From: Luteibaculum oceani
GTDB taxonomy: Bacteria > Bacteroidota > Bacteroidia > Flavobacteriales_D > Luteibaculaceae
Direction: 5' to 3'
Assembly (NCBI RefSeq): GCF_007995015.1
Contig: NZ_VORB01000009.1
Location: 62,001-126,000 of the forward strand
DNA length: 64,000 bases
Shown: piece after piece, positions 7,960-16,795 of the stretch
Numbering within the stretch: position 1 is the stretch's first letter
Layout of the letters: every line of letters starts with the position of its first letter
The notes under the pieces: model-generated
Databases searched by the model: none
Seen by the model: the letters and a program-made list of their open reading frames with translations, nothing else
Told to the model about the DNA's origin: nothing
Translations under genes and position numbers: made by a program

Positions 7960-9486
7960 ATGCGATCATATAAGTATATAATCTTAATAGGTATCTTATT
8001 GTCAGTTGGCGACTTGTTTTCTCAATTACCAATACATAAGCAATGGGAGAATATTTATGGGACTCATGAAAATGAAAAACCAGTTTTGATTAATGATTTT
8101 ATGGATGGAGATTTTGCCATTCTTGGCTTAATTGAGGGTGGTCAAACATCAGATGCATACAAAAATTGGTTTATGTTAAATTCAAACCAAGGAGCTATTA
8201 AGACCAGTGGCCTGGGAAATGATAGACTAAGAGATATTTATAAAAATGACCTAGGCGGATTGGTATTTATCGATAATGGAGTTTGTATGAGGAATGATGG
8301 GAATAACTTCGGAGACATAAGAATAACATATACCGACTCTAGTGGTGAATCAGCTAGTTCCTTTTGTCTTGGAAGTACAAAGGACGAAATAATGTTTTTC
8401 ACGAAGAAGAAAAATGATAAAATTTTAATTCCTGCAAATAATTTTGGAGGAGATCCAGACGCCCCCTTTAACAATTATGGAGATGCAGATGCTTGGTTGA
8501 TTATGTTAAATTCTACTGGTCAACAGCTCTGGCAAAATAACTTTGGAGGAAGTAAATTAGATTTTGTTGAGTATGCTGAGATTTTGGATGATAAGATAAT
8601 TGCGATTATTAGGTCCTTTTCGGATGACTATGACCTCTCAGGTTTTTCTTCTGGAAGTAAGAAATGGTTGCTTAGTATTGATGAGGAGGGAATTATCCTT
8701 AAAAGTGCAATACCTAATGACCCATGGGTAAATGAGATAAATGCAGGAGCAAAACAGTATTTTATCGACGATAAGTTTATGTATATTGTGGGTGGTAGAA
8801 ATGGTACTAATACATCAATTCCTGGGCACCATAATGATACCCTTGGAAAGGATGGGTTTCTCACGAAAGTGGATCATTCAACGGGGGAAGTTATTTATGT
8901 AAAATACTTTGGAGGTACTGGTGAGGATAGGTTCTTTAGAATTTTAGAAAATAACAAAGGCAACTTAGTAATTTGTGGAAAAACAAACTCCTCTGATGGA
9001 GACCTAATCAATGAATCTACTGAACAAGGAACTTGGCTTTTAGAAGTTGATCCAAGTGGAGAGATAATAGATCAAAATTTCGTTAACTATGGGCTGTCGG
9101 GAGGTTCTTTTGTTGATTTTATGTGTACCCAGGATGATGAACTGATATTTTTAAGTACCAATAAAAACAAAGATGCTTTCCCAGAATATTATGGCCCATT
9201 GCAAGATAGAAAGCCGGATGATTATTACGTATTTAAATTGGGTTACAGTCCAGTAAGTTCCATTTCGAATAAGGAGGGAGTTCAGAGTTTTTCGGCCTAC
9301 CCCAACCCCAACAATACAGGTGTTTTAAATACCAATCTTAAAGCCAATTATTCTTTACTGGATATCCAAGGACGTACACTTAAATCTTTTGTTCAAAGTG
9401 ATGCTTTAGATGTCTCGGATGTGCAAAGTGGTACCTATTTGGTTAAACACCAAAGTGGAGCAACGGTTAGGGTTGTTGTTAAGTAG
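7960..9486 (+). CDS. T9SS type A sorting domain-containing secreted protein
   Basis: 508 residues. The signal peptide is YIILIGILLSVGDLFSQ, cut near residue 22. The body has repeated blade-like units with WLL.ID or FLTKVDHSTGEVIYVKYFGG patterns and FGGTGEDRF/FGGSKLDFVEYAEI motifs, as in beta-propeller proteins built from 'distance from expectation' style repeats in Bacteroidota. The C-terminus (about residues 430-508) is a type A sorting domain: FSAYPNPNNTGVLNTNLK, YSLLDIQGRTLKSF, and VQSGTYLVKHQSGATVRVVV. It is expected to pass the Sec system and then the T9SS to the cell surface. Function of the propeller is unknown. Confidence 0.8.
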   Translation: MRSYKYIILIGILLSVGDLFSQLPIHKQWENIYGTHENEKPVLINDFMDGDFAILGLIEGGQTSDAYKNWFMLNSNQGAIKTSGLGNDRLRDIYKNDLGGLVFIDNGVCMRNDGNNFGDIRITYTDSSGESASSFCLGSTKDEIMFFTKKKNDKILIPANNFGGDPDAPFNNYGDADAWLIMLNSTGQQLWQNNFGGSKLDFVEYAEILDDKIIAIIRSFSDDYDLSGFSSGSKKWLLSIDEEGIILKSAIPNDPWVNEINAGAKQYFIDDKFMYIVGGRNGTNTSIPGHHNDTLGKDGFLTKVDHSTGEVIYVKYFGGTGEDRFFRILENNKGNLVICGKTNSSDGDLINESTEQGTWLLEVDPSGEIIDQNFVNYGLSGGSFVDFMCTQDDELIFLSTNKNKDAFPEYYGPLQDRKPDDYYVFKLGYSPVSSISNKEGVQSFSAYPNPNNTGVLNTNLKANYSLLDIQGRTLKSFVQSDALDVSDVQSGTYLVKHQSGATVRVVVK

Positions 9487-9752
9487 TCAAACCTAAGAAA
9501 TTTTTGTTCCTTACGATATAAAAAAACATGCACGTAATTGTCGGGATGTCTTGTCCTGATTTTTGCGCCATGGGGCAACCGGCCAATAAGCCAATTCGCC
9601 AACTCGCCAATTGGCATTCTCATTCTTGCTCTGCTTTTCACGCGGTTTCGATCTAATTTAAGCTCTTTGTTTTTTTACATTTGGGGGTCTTACTATAAAG
9701 AATCCTCTTTGCTTTAAACTGTATTGGGATTCAAGACCAATAACAGTTTTTC
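9487..9752. other. Spacer with GCCAATTCGCC-type repetition
   Basis: 266 bases with no gene. Around 9578-9614 there is short repetition of GCCAAT (GCCAATTCGCCAACTCGCCA) that ends in a reverse-complementary AATTGGC. A related string recurs at 55936-55960 (CCAATCAGCCAATTCGCTAA). No convincing terminator or promoter was recognised. Confidence 0.4.
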
Positions 9753-12700
9753 ATGAGGCTACAACGTACCAACCATTTACTCTTCCTTTTAGCTTTTCTA
9801 GTAGGCTTTTCTATCATTACAAGCGGGCAGCACACCCTTATTGGGGTTTCCGATTTTGGTGGAGAGCATGGTCTTGGCGAAATTTATACCTACGACATAG
9901 AAACAGGTCAAGCGGAGCATGTTTATTCTGCAGACCTAAACATAGATGGCCGAGTGGTTAGTCGATTTGTATCTAGCACTAGTACCGATAGTATTATTTA
10001 TGGCCTAATCCCAGGTGGTGGCACCGGAGGCGCTGGATTAGTAGTTTCCTACAACCTTTTATCGGGGGAAACAAAGGCGGTTTTTCAAATTGAAGTCATT
10101 CCTGGCATGAACGAACAAACGAACGAGGTGTTGGCTTTTGTTGATAGTGCTATTTACGGGGTAATGGCGAGTACCCTTCCAAGTCAAAAAGGGTATTTAT
10201 TTAAATACCATCTTGGAAATCAACAATTTGAAATAATCCATAATTTCGAAGTTAAAGCACACAGGGCTTATAATGGCCTTAATGTTTTTAGAGATAGTTT
10301 GTTAGTAGGAACCCTATATTCTGCCGATGGAAAAAAACCTGTTCTCTATGAGTATAATACCAAAAATAGCACATTCAGAACCCTACATGAATTTAATAAT
10401 GATAGTTTATTAGAAGGCAGTTGGCCTTCGTCAGAATTGTCATTTGTTGGAGATAGCCTAATTATTGGAGTTTCCATATATGGGGGAGCGAACGAGGCAG
10501 GCACTTTATATCAGTATAATTACCTACAAGACGAATTCACCAAGCTTCACGATTTTGAAATGGACTCTGGTGCATATCCAGAAGTAGCTCCGGTGTACAT
10601 GGATCAGGGTGTATTGGTAGGTTGCATGGGATATAATGGTCCCAATGGATTTGGTGCTTTGTATAAATTCCATTTACCCACCAAAACATTCCAAACGGTT
10701 AAAGCATACACCGATCTTTACGATGAGGGGTACTACATTGCATCTCGTCTAACTCGATTCCGAAATAATACCATTCTTGGCCTGGTTAAATATGGCGGCC
10801 CATTTAATACAGGCGGGGTATTTCAATATAACCTAGATGATAATTCTTGTGCGGTTATTCATCACTATACCCAAAACGTTGATGGTTACCGTCCAACCGG
10901 CATATTCGATTTTAAAAGTTATAAAGACAGTGTGCTGGGATTTGCATCAAATAGGAGCACGGCAAGTACCGATGGAACTTTATTTAGAATGTGGCCTGGC
11001 AAGGATACGGTGGTGATTGATCTTTTTTTGGATCACGTGGAAAAGGCTGCCTACACAAGAGGAAATCTTGTGGAGTATAAAGACCATTGGTATGGTACCA
11101 CGGGAGGTGAAGCTAAATACTTTAAAGGGGGGCTCTATGCCATCAATAAATTCACTAAGGAACTAGAGATGGTGAAGAATTACACCGATGCTACGGGCAC
11201 CGAAAATGCTTTTCCCCAGTTATTTCTTACGGATAATAATTTAATAGGCGGGGAGGTAAGAGATTTTTACGATCCCGTTTCTGGAGATTTGGTTGGAGCG
11301 CTCCGTTGGTATAGTCCCGAAACAGATTCGCTTCACATCATTCCATTTACTGGAGATATTGCTGAAAATGTTGGATATCGAGTAGAGGGTTTTGGCATGG
11401 CAGAAGGTGAAGACGGAATGTATTATGGTATTGTTACCAAAACCACAGAAAACTGGTTCCTACATGTTAGGCTATATCGTTTTAATCCTTTTGATTTAAC
11501 CGTTACCCTCGAATCCGAGGAAATCGATTCCCATTTGGGGGGAATAATGGGGAATATAATCTACCATGATGGCAAAATTTATGGTTATGCGTTTAGGGTT
11601 ATTGTAGATGCAGTTACGCGGCAAGTGCTTTTTTCCTACGATTTAAAATCTAAGGAAACGGAAATTATTTACGAATACGATGGTTCGGGACCTAGATTAA
11701 CCAATGCCAGGCTAATTTTTGCAAACAACAAAAACCTCTATTGGATAAGTACGGTTTCTTCAGGAGAAGGATATGTTTCTAAGCTCGATTTGCAAAGCAA
11801 AGAGGCTGCCGTGGTATATGAGCATTTCGCTGGAAATAATAATGGGGAAGATATAATTGGTACGGCCTTTTTATCTCTAGATAGCACGCAACTGTATTTT
11901 CCAACTAAACCGGGTAGCCCGGATGACAATTTACACAGGCTGTACCGTTTGGATTTATCCACCGAAGAAGTGGTTTTAATCGATTCCATTGGTAGTCACC
12001 CCGCATCGGGACTCCTACATCATCTTGAATTTTCCTATTTATTTCCCAATCAGCATACATTAATTGCTAGCGACACAATACCGTTAATTGCTTGCGATTC
12101 CGTTTCGCTCCCCATTTCGAATTTAATGGTTAAGCAATCTGGAATATATGGGGTGCGAAATAAGAGGCCGAACCTGCCAGATAGTCTCCAACTTTATGAG
12201 GTAATTATCCAGGAAAAACCAATTCGAGAAGATACCCTCCTTATTTCTGGATGTGATTCTGTAGTGATTCCATGGAATGGATTGGTATTTAAAGAGTCTG
12301 GATATTTTAATGTGCTAAAAGGAGGAGGTGGCGTATGCGATAGTATAATACCTATTCAGATTCTGGTTGATTCGCTACCAAATTATTCGGATACCACCAT
12401 TGTTACCGGTTGCGATTCCGTTCAAATCCCCAATGGAAATGTGATTTTTGAATCTGGATTATACTCGGTAGCCAAACCCTTTCCAAATTCTTGTGATAGC
12501 GTTCATCAATATCAGGCAGAAGTGTACAGCAGTTTCTACGGGGAATATATCTCTGATTCGTTAACTACCTGTGAGAAGTCGGGTACTTATCGAGGGGTGA
12601 ATTATAACGGTTCTGGTGAGTATAATGTACCCCTAAAAACTGTTCATGGTTGCGATTCCATAGAGCGTTTTAAGGTTAGATATTTTGATCCGCAACCTGA

Positions 12701-13199
12701 GTTATCCATAAAAGATGATACCATTTTCTTAAACATGGAAAACATGGAGTCTTATAGCATAGAGTCTACCTGGTTTACCTGCGACGAATTTGGGAATTAT
12801 GATAGTGTATTTAATGTACAAGCAGAGACGTACATTACCATAGATACAACTGTAAGGGCCAGTTATGGAGTCATGTTTTCTATAAATAATTGGCCATTCT
12901 CCTGTTCGGATACGGTGGCATGTGTGGAGTATAATCCCGGTACAGTGGGCTTTGAGCAAGAAGAGGTAGACAGAGTTTTTTTGACACCAAATCCCGTGGA
13001 AACCATACTAAACGTAGAAGGAATTCCAGAGGGAGCAAAACTTGTTTTATACAATGCACTTGGACAAAAGTTGGTCGTAGAAGAGCAACGATCCGAGAAA
13101 AATGCAAAGCTGGACCTAAGTAAATACCCATCGGGTGTGTACCACTTATGGGTGGAAAAAAATGGCGCTCGTCGCAGCTTCCCCGTGGTGAAAAGGTGA
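9753..13199 (+). CDS. Large T9SS-exported protein with propeller and CDSV repeats
   Basis: 1148 residues. The signal peptide ends near residue 26 (FSIITSGQ). Residues about 30-770 consist of repeats with a GG...G.L.QYN...F..LHDF pattern (for example YGGANEAGTLYQYN, YGGPFNTGGVFQYN), close to the 'GloVer' tandem repeat of choice-of-anchor proteins, likely forming beta-propellers. Residues about 775-1000 hold four or more ~50-residue units centred on CDSV/CDSI (IACDSVSLP, SGCDSVVIP, TGCDSVQIP, HGCDSIERF). The C-terminus (about 1075-1148) is a type A sorting domain with FLTPNPVETILNVEGI and YNALGQKLVVEE. Predicted surface or secreted; ligand or enzyme activity is not evident. Confidence 0.82.
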   Translation: MRLQRTNHLLFLLAFLVGFSIITSGQHTLIGVSDFGGEHGLGEIYTYDIETGQAEHVYSADLNIDGRVVSRFVSSTSTDSIIYGLIPGGGTGGAGLVVSYNLLSGETKAVFQIEVIPGMNEQTNEVLAFVDSAIYGVMASTLPSQKGYLFKYHLGNQQFEIIHNFEVKAHRAYNGLNVFRDSLLVGTLYSADGKKPVLYEYNTKNSTFRTLHEFNNDSLLEGSWPSSELSFVGDSLIIGVSIYGGANEAGTLYQYNYLQDEFTKLHDFEMDSGAYPEVAPVYMDQGVLVGCMGYNGPNGFGALYKFHLPTKTFQTVKAYTDLYDEGYYIASRLTRFRNNTILGLVKYGGPFNTGGVFQYNLDDNSCAVIHHYTQNVDGYRPTGIFDFKSYKDSVLGFASNRSTASTDGTLFRMWPGKDTVVIDLFLDHVEKAAYTRGNLVEYKDHWYGTTGGEAKYFKGGLYAINKFTKELEMVKNYTDATGTENAFPQLFLTDNNLIGGEVRDFYDPVSGDLVGALRWYSPETDSLHIIPFTGDIAENVGYRVEGFGMAEGEDGMYYGIVTKTTENWFLHVRLYRFNPFDLTVTLESEEIDSHLGGIMGNIIYHDGKIYGYAFRVIVDAVTRQVLFSYDLKSKETEIIYEYDGSGPRLTNARLIFANNKNLYWISTVSSGEGYVSKLDLQSKEAAVVYEHFAGNNNGEDIIGTAFLSLDSTQLYFPTKPGSPDDNLHRLYRLDLSTEEVVLIDSIGSHPASGLLHHLEFSYLFPNQHTLIASDTIPLIACDSVSLPISNLMVKQSGIYGVRNKRPNLPDSLQLYEVIIQEKPIREDTLLISGCDSVVIPWNGLVFKESGYFNVLKGGGGVCDSIIPIQILVDSLPNYSDTTIVTGCDSVQIPNGNVIFESGLYSVAKPFPNSCDSVHQYQAEVYSSFYGEYISDSLTTCEKSGTYRGVNYNGSGEYNVPLKTVHGCDSIERFKVRYFDPQPELSIKDDTIFLNMENMESYSIESTWFTCDEFGNYDSVFNVQAETYITIDTTVRASYGVMFSINNWPFSCSDTVACVEYNPGTVGFEQEEVDRVFLTPNPVETILNVEGIPEGAKLVLYNALGQKLVVEEQRSEKNAKLDLSKYPSGVYHLWVEKNGARRSFPVVKR

Positions 13200-13230
13200 G
13201 TTGGGAGTGATGAGTGAAGAGTTAGGGGTT

Positions 13231-13324
13231 AGGAGTCAGTAGTCAGTAGTTGAGTGGTTAGTGGTCAGTGGTTGGTGGAAGATGGATGAAGGGATGAAGG
13301 GATGAGGGGATGAGGGGATGAAAA
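13231..13324. repeat. Short-period arrays: AGTCAGT/GGTTAGT then GGGATGAR
   Basis: From 13231 seven-base units (AGTCAGT, AGTCAGT, AGTTGAG+T, GGTTAGT, GGTCAGT, GGTTGGT) run to about 13275. From 13285 to 13324 an eight-base unit GGGATGAA/GGGATGAG is repeated about four times. Both are purely intergenic. Reverse-complement counterparts occur at 13822-13859 and 13894-13926 in the same spacer. Confidence 0.85.
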
Positions 13325-13457
13325 AGGCCTAGCGATTGATTTTTCTCGTGTACTAGTGTACTGGATAACTGGTATACTGGGTGGACCCCTAGGTGATGGT
13401 TGCGTTCACTAAAGTGTGTCATTGGGTTTATTTCAGACCTAATCTCGCTCTGCTCCC

Positions 13458-13500
13458 GTTCTCTCGATACACCCACGCCAAAGCGTGTGCACTCGAGAAC
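13458..13500. repeat. GTTCTC...GAGAAC hairpin element, copy 1
   Basis: A 43-base element with terminal inverted bases (GTTCTCTCGA / TCGAGAAC) and an inner perfect hairpin CACGC-CAAA-GCGTG. Identity with copy 2 at 13713-13755 extends upstream through TCGCTCTGCTCCC (56 identical bases, 13445-13500 against 13700-13755). A diverged inverted copy lies at 24529-24579. Confidence 0.85.
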
Positions 13501-13604
13501 TCAGAATTGATATCCCAGACTGCATTTATTTGGTGCTTTCAGCTTTTAACTTCCAGCTTTGAGCTTTCAGCTACGATCTAACCACTGACAACCAAACCAA
13601 CGCG

Positions 13605-13652
13605 GTCATTTCGAATATGGCGTAGCGAAGAGAGAATCTCCGTTTACCGGAG
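13605..13652. repeat. GTCATTTCGA...GAGAATCTCC dispersed-type element
   Basis: GTCATTTCGAATATGGCGTAG through AGAGAATCTCCG resembles the widespread Bacteroidota intergenic motif that begins GTCATTTCGA/GTCATTCCGA and ends GAAATCTC. It ends in a hairpin CTCCG-TTTAC-CGGAG at 13638-13652. Single copy in this window. The family assignment is from memory of many Bacteroidota genomes, not from a search. Confidence 0.5.
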
Positions 13653-13712
13653 CGAGAAACAGTGCGAGAATAAGGCCCATCAACAACTCATTCTCATCAT
13701 CGCTCTGCTCCC

Positions 13713-13755
13713 GTTCTCTCGATACACCCACGCCAAAGCGTGTGCACTCGAGAAC
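13713..13755. repeat. GTTCTC...GAGAAC hairpin element, copy 2
   Basis: Identical to the element at 13458-13500, including 13 bases of upstream flank. Same hairpin (CACGC-CAAA-GCGTG) and inverted ends. The flanking CAGCTTTCAGCTTTCAGCT repetition (13780-13806) has its own counterpart at 13538-13571. Confidence 0.85.
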
Positions 13756-13821
13756 CGAGAACTCCAAAGCAATTCGCATCCTGCTTTCAGCTTTCAGCTT
13801 TCAGCTACGAGCTATCAACCA

Positions 13822-13926
13822 AACCACTAACCACTAACCACTAACCACTAACCACTGACTTCCCCAAAAACACCTAAACCCATCCACTCCTTATCCTTTA
13901 TCCCTTCATCCCCTCATCCCTCATCC
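13822..13926. repeat. Reverse-strand counterpart arrays (ACTAACC and CATCCC)
   Basis: From 13822 to 13859 there are four exact ACTAACC units and then ACTGACT, the complement of GGTTAGT/AGTCAGT. From 13894 to 13926, CCTTTATCCCTTCATCCC-type units mirror the GGGATGAR array at 13285-13324. The remainder of 13200-14000 contains no gene. Several short frames there are read across repeats and are not supported. Confidence 0.85.
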
Positions 13927-13985
13927 AAAAAACAATTCGGAATAATCCGAGTAATCCGTGGTGAATAAATACCTACTTCAATCAA

Positions 13986-14014
13986 TTGAATAACCACTCA
14001 GTAATTTATATTTG
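13986..14014 (+). promoter_or_regulatory. Promoter of the pyrRB operon
   Basis: TTG at 13986-13988 and TATATTTG at 14007-14014 with an 18-base spacer match the Bacteroidota -33/-7 pattern. The ATG of pyrR is at 14026, so the transcript would have only about five or six untranslated bases. Confidence 0.7.
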
Positions 14015-14025
14015 CCAATACAGAT

Positions 14026-14574
14026 ATGACTCCAATTACAATTCTTAATAGCACGCAGATAGATCTTACGCTTAAGCGATTGGCCCGTCAGCTCATAGAA
14101 AATCACAATGATTTTTCTAATACTGCGATTCTAGGCTTGCAGCCGAGAGGGATATATTTTGCGAAACGCATAGTAGATATTTGCTCCGAAATAACCGGTC
14201 GTAAAATAGAATTGGGATCTCTTGATATCACTTTCCATCGCGACGATTTCCGTCGAAGAGATTCTCCTTTACAACCCAATAAAACGGAAATAGACTTTTT
14301 AATAGAAGGCAAAGATGTTGTCTTGGTAGACGATGTGCTGTACACCGGAAGATCGGTCAGGGCAGGCTTGGATGCCATGCTAGGCTTCGGACGCCCAAAA
14401 TCTGTGGAGTTGATGTGCCTTATTGATAGACGTTTTCATAGGGATTTACCCATTCAACCAAATTACGTTGGCAGGCAGATAGATTCTATTGTTGAGGAGC
14501 GCGTATCGGTGGAGTGGAAAGGTACCGAGCAAGAAGATCAAGTAGTTTTATACATACCAAATAAATCGGCATGA
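14026..14574 (+). CDS. pyrR: PyrR: uracil phosphoribosyltransferase / pyr regulator
   Basis: 182 residues, the normal PyrR length. The PRPP-binding loop [20 protein letters not shown] is near residues 96-115, and the N-terminal [14 protein letters not shown] segment and the [13 protein letters not shown] strand are characteristic. In Firmicutes PyrR binds UMP and a leader RNA to control pyrimidine genes; it also has uracil phosphoribosyltransferase activity. Here the promoter leaves almost no leader, so RNA attenuation upstream of pyrR itself looks impossible and the enzyme role may dominate. It overlaps pyrB by four bases (ATGA). Confidence 0.93.
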   Translation: MTPITILNSTQIDLTLKRLARQLIENHNDFSNTAILGLQPRGIYFAKRIVDICSEITGRKIELGSLDITFHRDDFRRRDSPLQPNKTEIDFLIEGKDVVLVDDVLYTGRSVRAGLDAMLGFGRPKSVELMCLIDRRFHRDLPIQPNYVGRQIDSIVEERVSVEWKGTEQEDQVVLYIPNKSA

Positions 14575-15512
14575 GTAAGGAGTTATCCGTAAATCACCTT
14601 CTGGGAATAGAACCACTTAGTGCAGAGGATATTCATTTAATTCTGGATACGGCTAAGAACTTTAAAGAGGTGATCAATCGCCCCATTAAAAAAGTGCCGA
14701 GTTTAAGAGATATAACGGTTGCCAACCTATTTTTTGAGAACTCTACCCGAACCAAGTTGTCTTTTGAATTGGCCGAGAAGCGATTATCAGCAGACGTAAT
14801 TAATTTTTCGGCGTCGGGATCTTCCGTAAAAAAGGGCGAAACCCTTATTGATACGGTAAATAATGTGCTGGCCATGAAGGTAGACATGGTGGTAATGCGC
14901 CATCCCAACCCCGGGGCGCCAGTATTCCTAAGCAAAAACGTTGATACTTGCGTTATTAATGCTGGAGATGGTACGCACGAGCATCCTACTCAAGCGCTAT
15001 TAGATTCATTTTCCATTCAGCAAAAGTTGGGAACCGTAGCCGGAAAAAAGGTGGTTATCGTTGGAGATATTCTTCACTCTAGAGTGGCACTCTCTAACAT
15101 TTACTGTCTTAAAAAATTAGGAGCAGAGGTAATGGTTTGCGGGCCAAAAACTCTTATTCCTAAGCATATCCACGAGCTGGGCGTAGAAGTTAGCACCAAT
15201 TTGGATGACGCAATAGCTTGGTGCGACGTCGCAAATATGCTACGCATCCAATTAGAACGTCAAAAAGACAAATATTTTCCTTCACTTAGGGAGTATAGCA
15301 ATATGTTTGGACTCACCAAGGAGCGACTAGATCGCATTGGAAAACCCATTACAGTGATGCATCCAGGACCTATAAATAGAGGAGTGGAAATCACCTCCGA
15401 TGTGGCAGATTCCGATTCATCTATCATTCTAGAACAGGTAGAAAACGGGGTTGCGGTCCGCATGGCTGTATTGTATTTGCTTGCATCCAAAATAAAATTG
15501 AAAAGCGAATGA
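14571..15512 (+). CDS. pyrB: Aspartate carbamoyltransferase, catalytic chain
   Basis: Joins carbamoyl phosphate and aspartate, the first committed step of UMP synthesis. 313 residues. Seen: carbamoyl-phosphate site [12 protein letters not shown] (about 52-63), MRHPNPGAP (about 107), [16 protein letters not shown] (about 127-142), the MLRIQ-ER stretch and [12 protein letters not shown] near 263-275. No pyrI regulatory subunit follows. The start overlaps pyrR and the end overlaps the next gene, each by an ATGA, so the unit is translationally coupled. Confidence 0.96.
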   Translation: MSKELSVNHLLGIEPLSAEDIHLILDTAKNFKEVINRPIKKVPSLRDITVANLFFENSTRTKLSFELAEKRLSADVINFSASGSSVKKGETLIDTVNNVLAMKVDMVVMRHPNPGAPVFLSKNVDTCVINAGDGTHEHPTQALLDSFSIQQKLGTVAGKKVVIVGDILHSRVALSNIYCLKKLGAEVMVCGPKTLIPKHIHELGVEVSTNLDDAIAWCDVANMLRIQLERQKDKYFPSLREYSNMFGLTKERLDRIGKPITVMHPGPINRGVEITSDVADSDSSIILEQVENGVAVRMAVLYLLASKIKLKSE

Positions 15513-15859
15513 TTAGGAAGGAAAAAACCGACAATTATATCCTACTGGAGGTAGGAGCGTATCCGTTAAATGATTCCCTTCTAAATCTTTTGGAAAAGGA
15601 AATTAAAGCGGCTGCACCCGATATTTTGGTAGACTTAAGTAAGGCTACTGTTACCCTATCCGATGACCTTGTAAATGAACTTAATCGACTTGGTAAATTA
15701 GGAAACCTAGTTTGGATAGCTGGTGAGGAGCATTATGAGTTATACAATGAACAAGAATCTCTTACGATAAATGTTGTTCCAACTGTGCCAGAAGCTGCTG
15801 ATATGCTCTTTATGGTAAAAATGGAAAACGAACTGGGAGGGGAGGATTTTGAAATTTAA
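15509..15859 (+). CDS. Small STAS-like protein upstream of ribonuclease Z
   Basis: 116 residues, soluble, acidic. The pattern [20 protein letters not shown] followed by an [18 protein letters not shown] strand resembles the STAS/anti-sigma-antagonist fold (conserved strand, then a turn with a Ser that is phosphorylated in true antagonists), but similarity is weak. ATG at 15509 overlaps pyrB's stop. The end overlaps the TTG start of rnz by 11 bases. The tight coupling suggests co-expression with pyrB and rnz. Function unknown; the STAS call is an inference. Confidence 0.6.
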   Translation: MIRKEKTDNYILLEVGAYPLNDSLLNLLEKEIKAAAPDILVDLSKATVTLSDDLVNELNRLGKLGNLVWIAGEEHYELYNEQESLTINVVPTVPEAADMLFMVKMENELGGEDFEI

Positions 15860-16760
15860 GGTTACTATTTTAGGCAGTGGATCTGCTGTTCCGACAAGAG
15901 ACAGGAATCCTACTGCCCAATTAATCAACCTTCACAATACTTATATTCTAGCCGACTGTGCGGAGGGAACTCAACTTTGCCTCCGAGAGAATTCCATTCG
16001 TCTACAAAAGGTAGATTACATTCTTATTAGTCATTTACACGGCGATCATTTTTACGGTTTACCGGGGTTAATCTCTACCCTTCATTTATTGGGAAGATCT
16101 AAACCCATTACCATTTTTGGACCTCCCGGCCTCGAAAAAGCGGTTATGGGCATGGTGGAAATTAGTCGTTCTAATCTTCGGTATCCGTTAAGGTTTGTAG
16201 AGACCCAAACAGAACACAAGGAGCTGATTATCGAGCACAGTACTTTCGAAATTTATTCGTTTCCATTGTTACACAAGGTGCCCACAACAGGATTTTTGTT
16301 TGAAGAAAAGCCGAAAAAACGTCTTTATAGACCCGAAATAGGGGAGGATTTTGGAATACCGCATTACTGGATAGATCGAATTAAACAAGGGCAGGACTAC
16401 ATTGATGAAGAGGGCAATAGAATACTTAACAGGCTTTTAACCAAAGATCCTGAGCCCCCAAAAAGCTACGCCTTCTGTACGGATACGGCATATTATCCCA
16501 AAATTGCCACCTTCATTCAAGATGTAGATGTTATTTACCACGAGGCTTCCTTTTTAGTTGAGGATAAAAAAAGAGCCTTGGAAACAAGACATAGTACTTC
16601 GCAGGATGCAGCCCAGATTGCTATGCTGTGTAACGCTAGAAAATTAGTAATTGGTCATTTTTCGGCGCGGTATAATAACCTGCAACCATTTTTAGAGGAG
16701 GCAAAACCTTTTTTCAATAATGTGGTTTTAGCTTATGATGGAATGGTAATAAATGTCTAA
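15849..16760 (+). CDS. rnz: Ribonuclease Z
   Basis: Metallo-beta-lactamase-fold endonuclease that trims tRNA 3' ends. 303 residues. Metal motif SHLHGDHFYGLPG (about residues 61-73). The N-terminal LGSGSAVPTRDRNPTAQLI and DCAEGTQ are typical of short-form RNase Z. Further metal ligands are in FCTDTAYYP, YHEASF and the C-terminal VIGHFSARY. The start is TTG at 15849, preceded by a GGGAGGGGAGGA purine stretch that can act as ribosome binding site. The next in-frame start would delete the conserved LGSGSAVP strand. Confidence 0.95.
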   Translation: MKFKVTILGSGSAVPTRDRNPTAQLINLHNTYILADCAEGTQLCLRENSIRLQKVDYILISHLHGDHFYGLPGLISTLHLLGRSKPITIFGPPGLEKAVMGMVEISRSNLRYPLRFVETQTEHKELIIEHSTFEIYSFPLLHKVPTTGFLFEEKPKKRLYRPEIGEDFGIPHYWIDRIKQGQDYIDEEGNRILNRLLTKDPEPPKSYAFCTDTAYYPKIATFIQDVDVIYHEASFLVEDKKRALETRHSTSQDAAQIAMLCNARKLVIGHFSARYNNLQPFLEEAKPFFNNVVLAYDGMVINV

Positions 16761-16765
16761 TTTTG
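16758..16765 (+). promoter_or_regulatory. -7 element upstream of the response regulator gene
   Basis: TAATTTTG fits TAnnTTTG and overlaps the end of rnz. The expected start of transcription is near 16771, about 25 bases before the ATG at 16796. No clear -33 TTTG was placed. Confidence 0.45.
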
Positions 16766-16795
16766 AATCGTTCTTAATAATTGCAACACAACAGA

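Noticed and set aside
13258-13581. Short frames in the 13.2-13.6 kb spacer
   Set aside because: They translate repeat arrays and hairpin elements.
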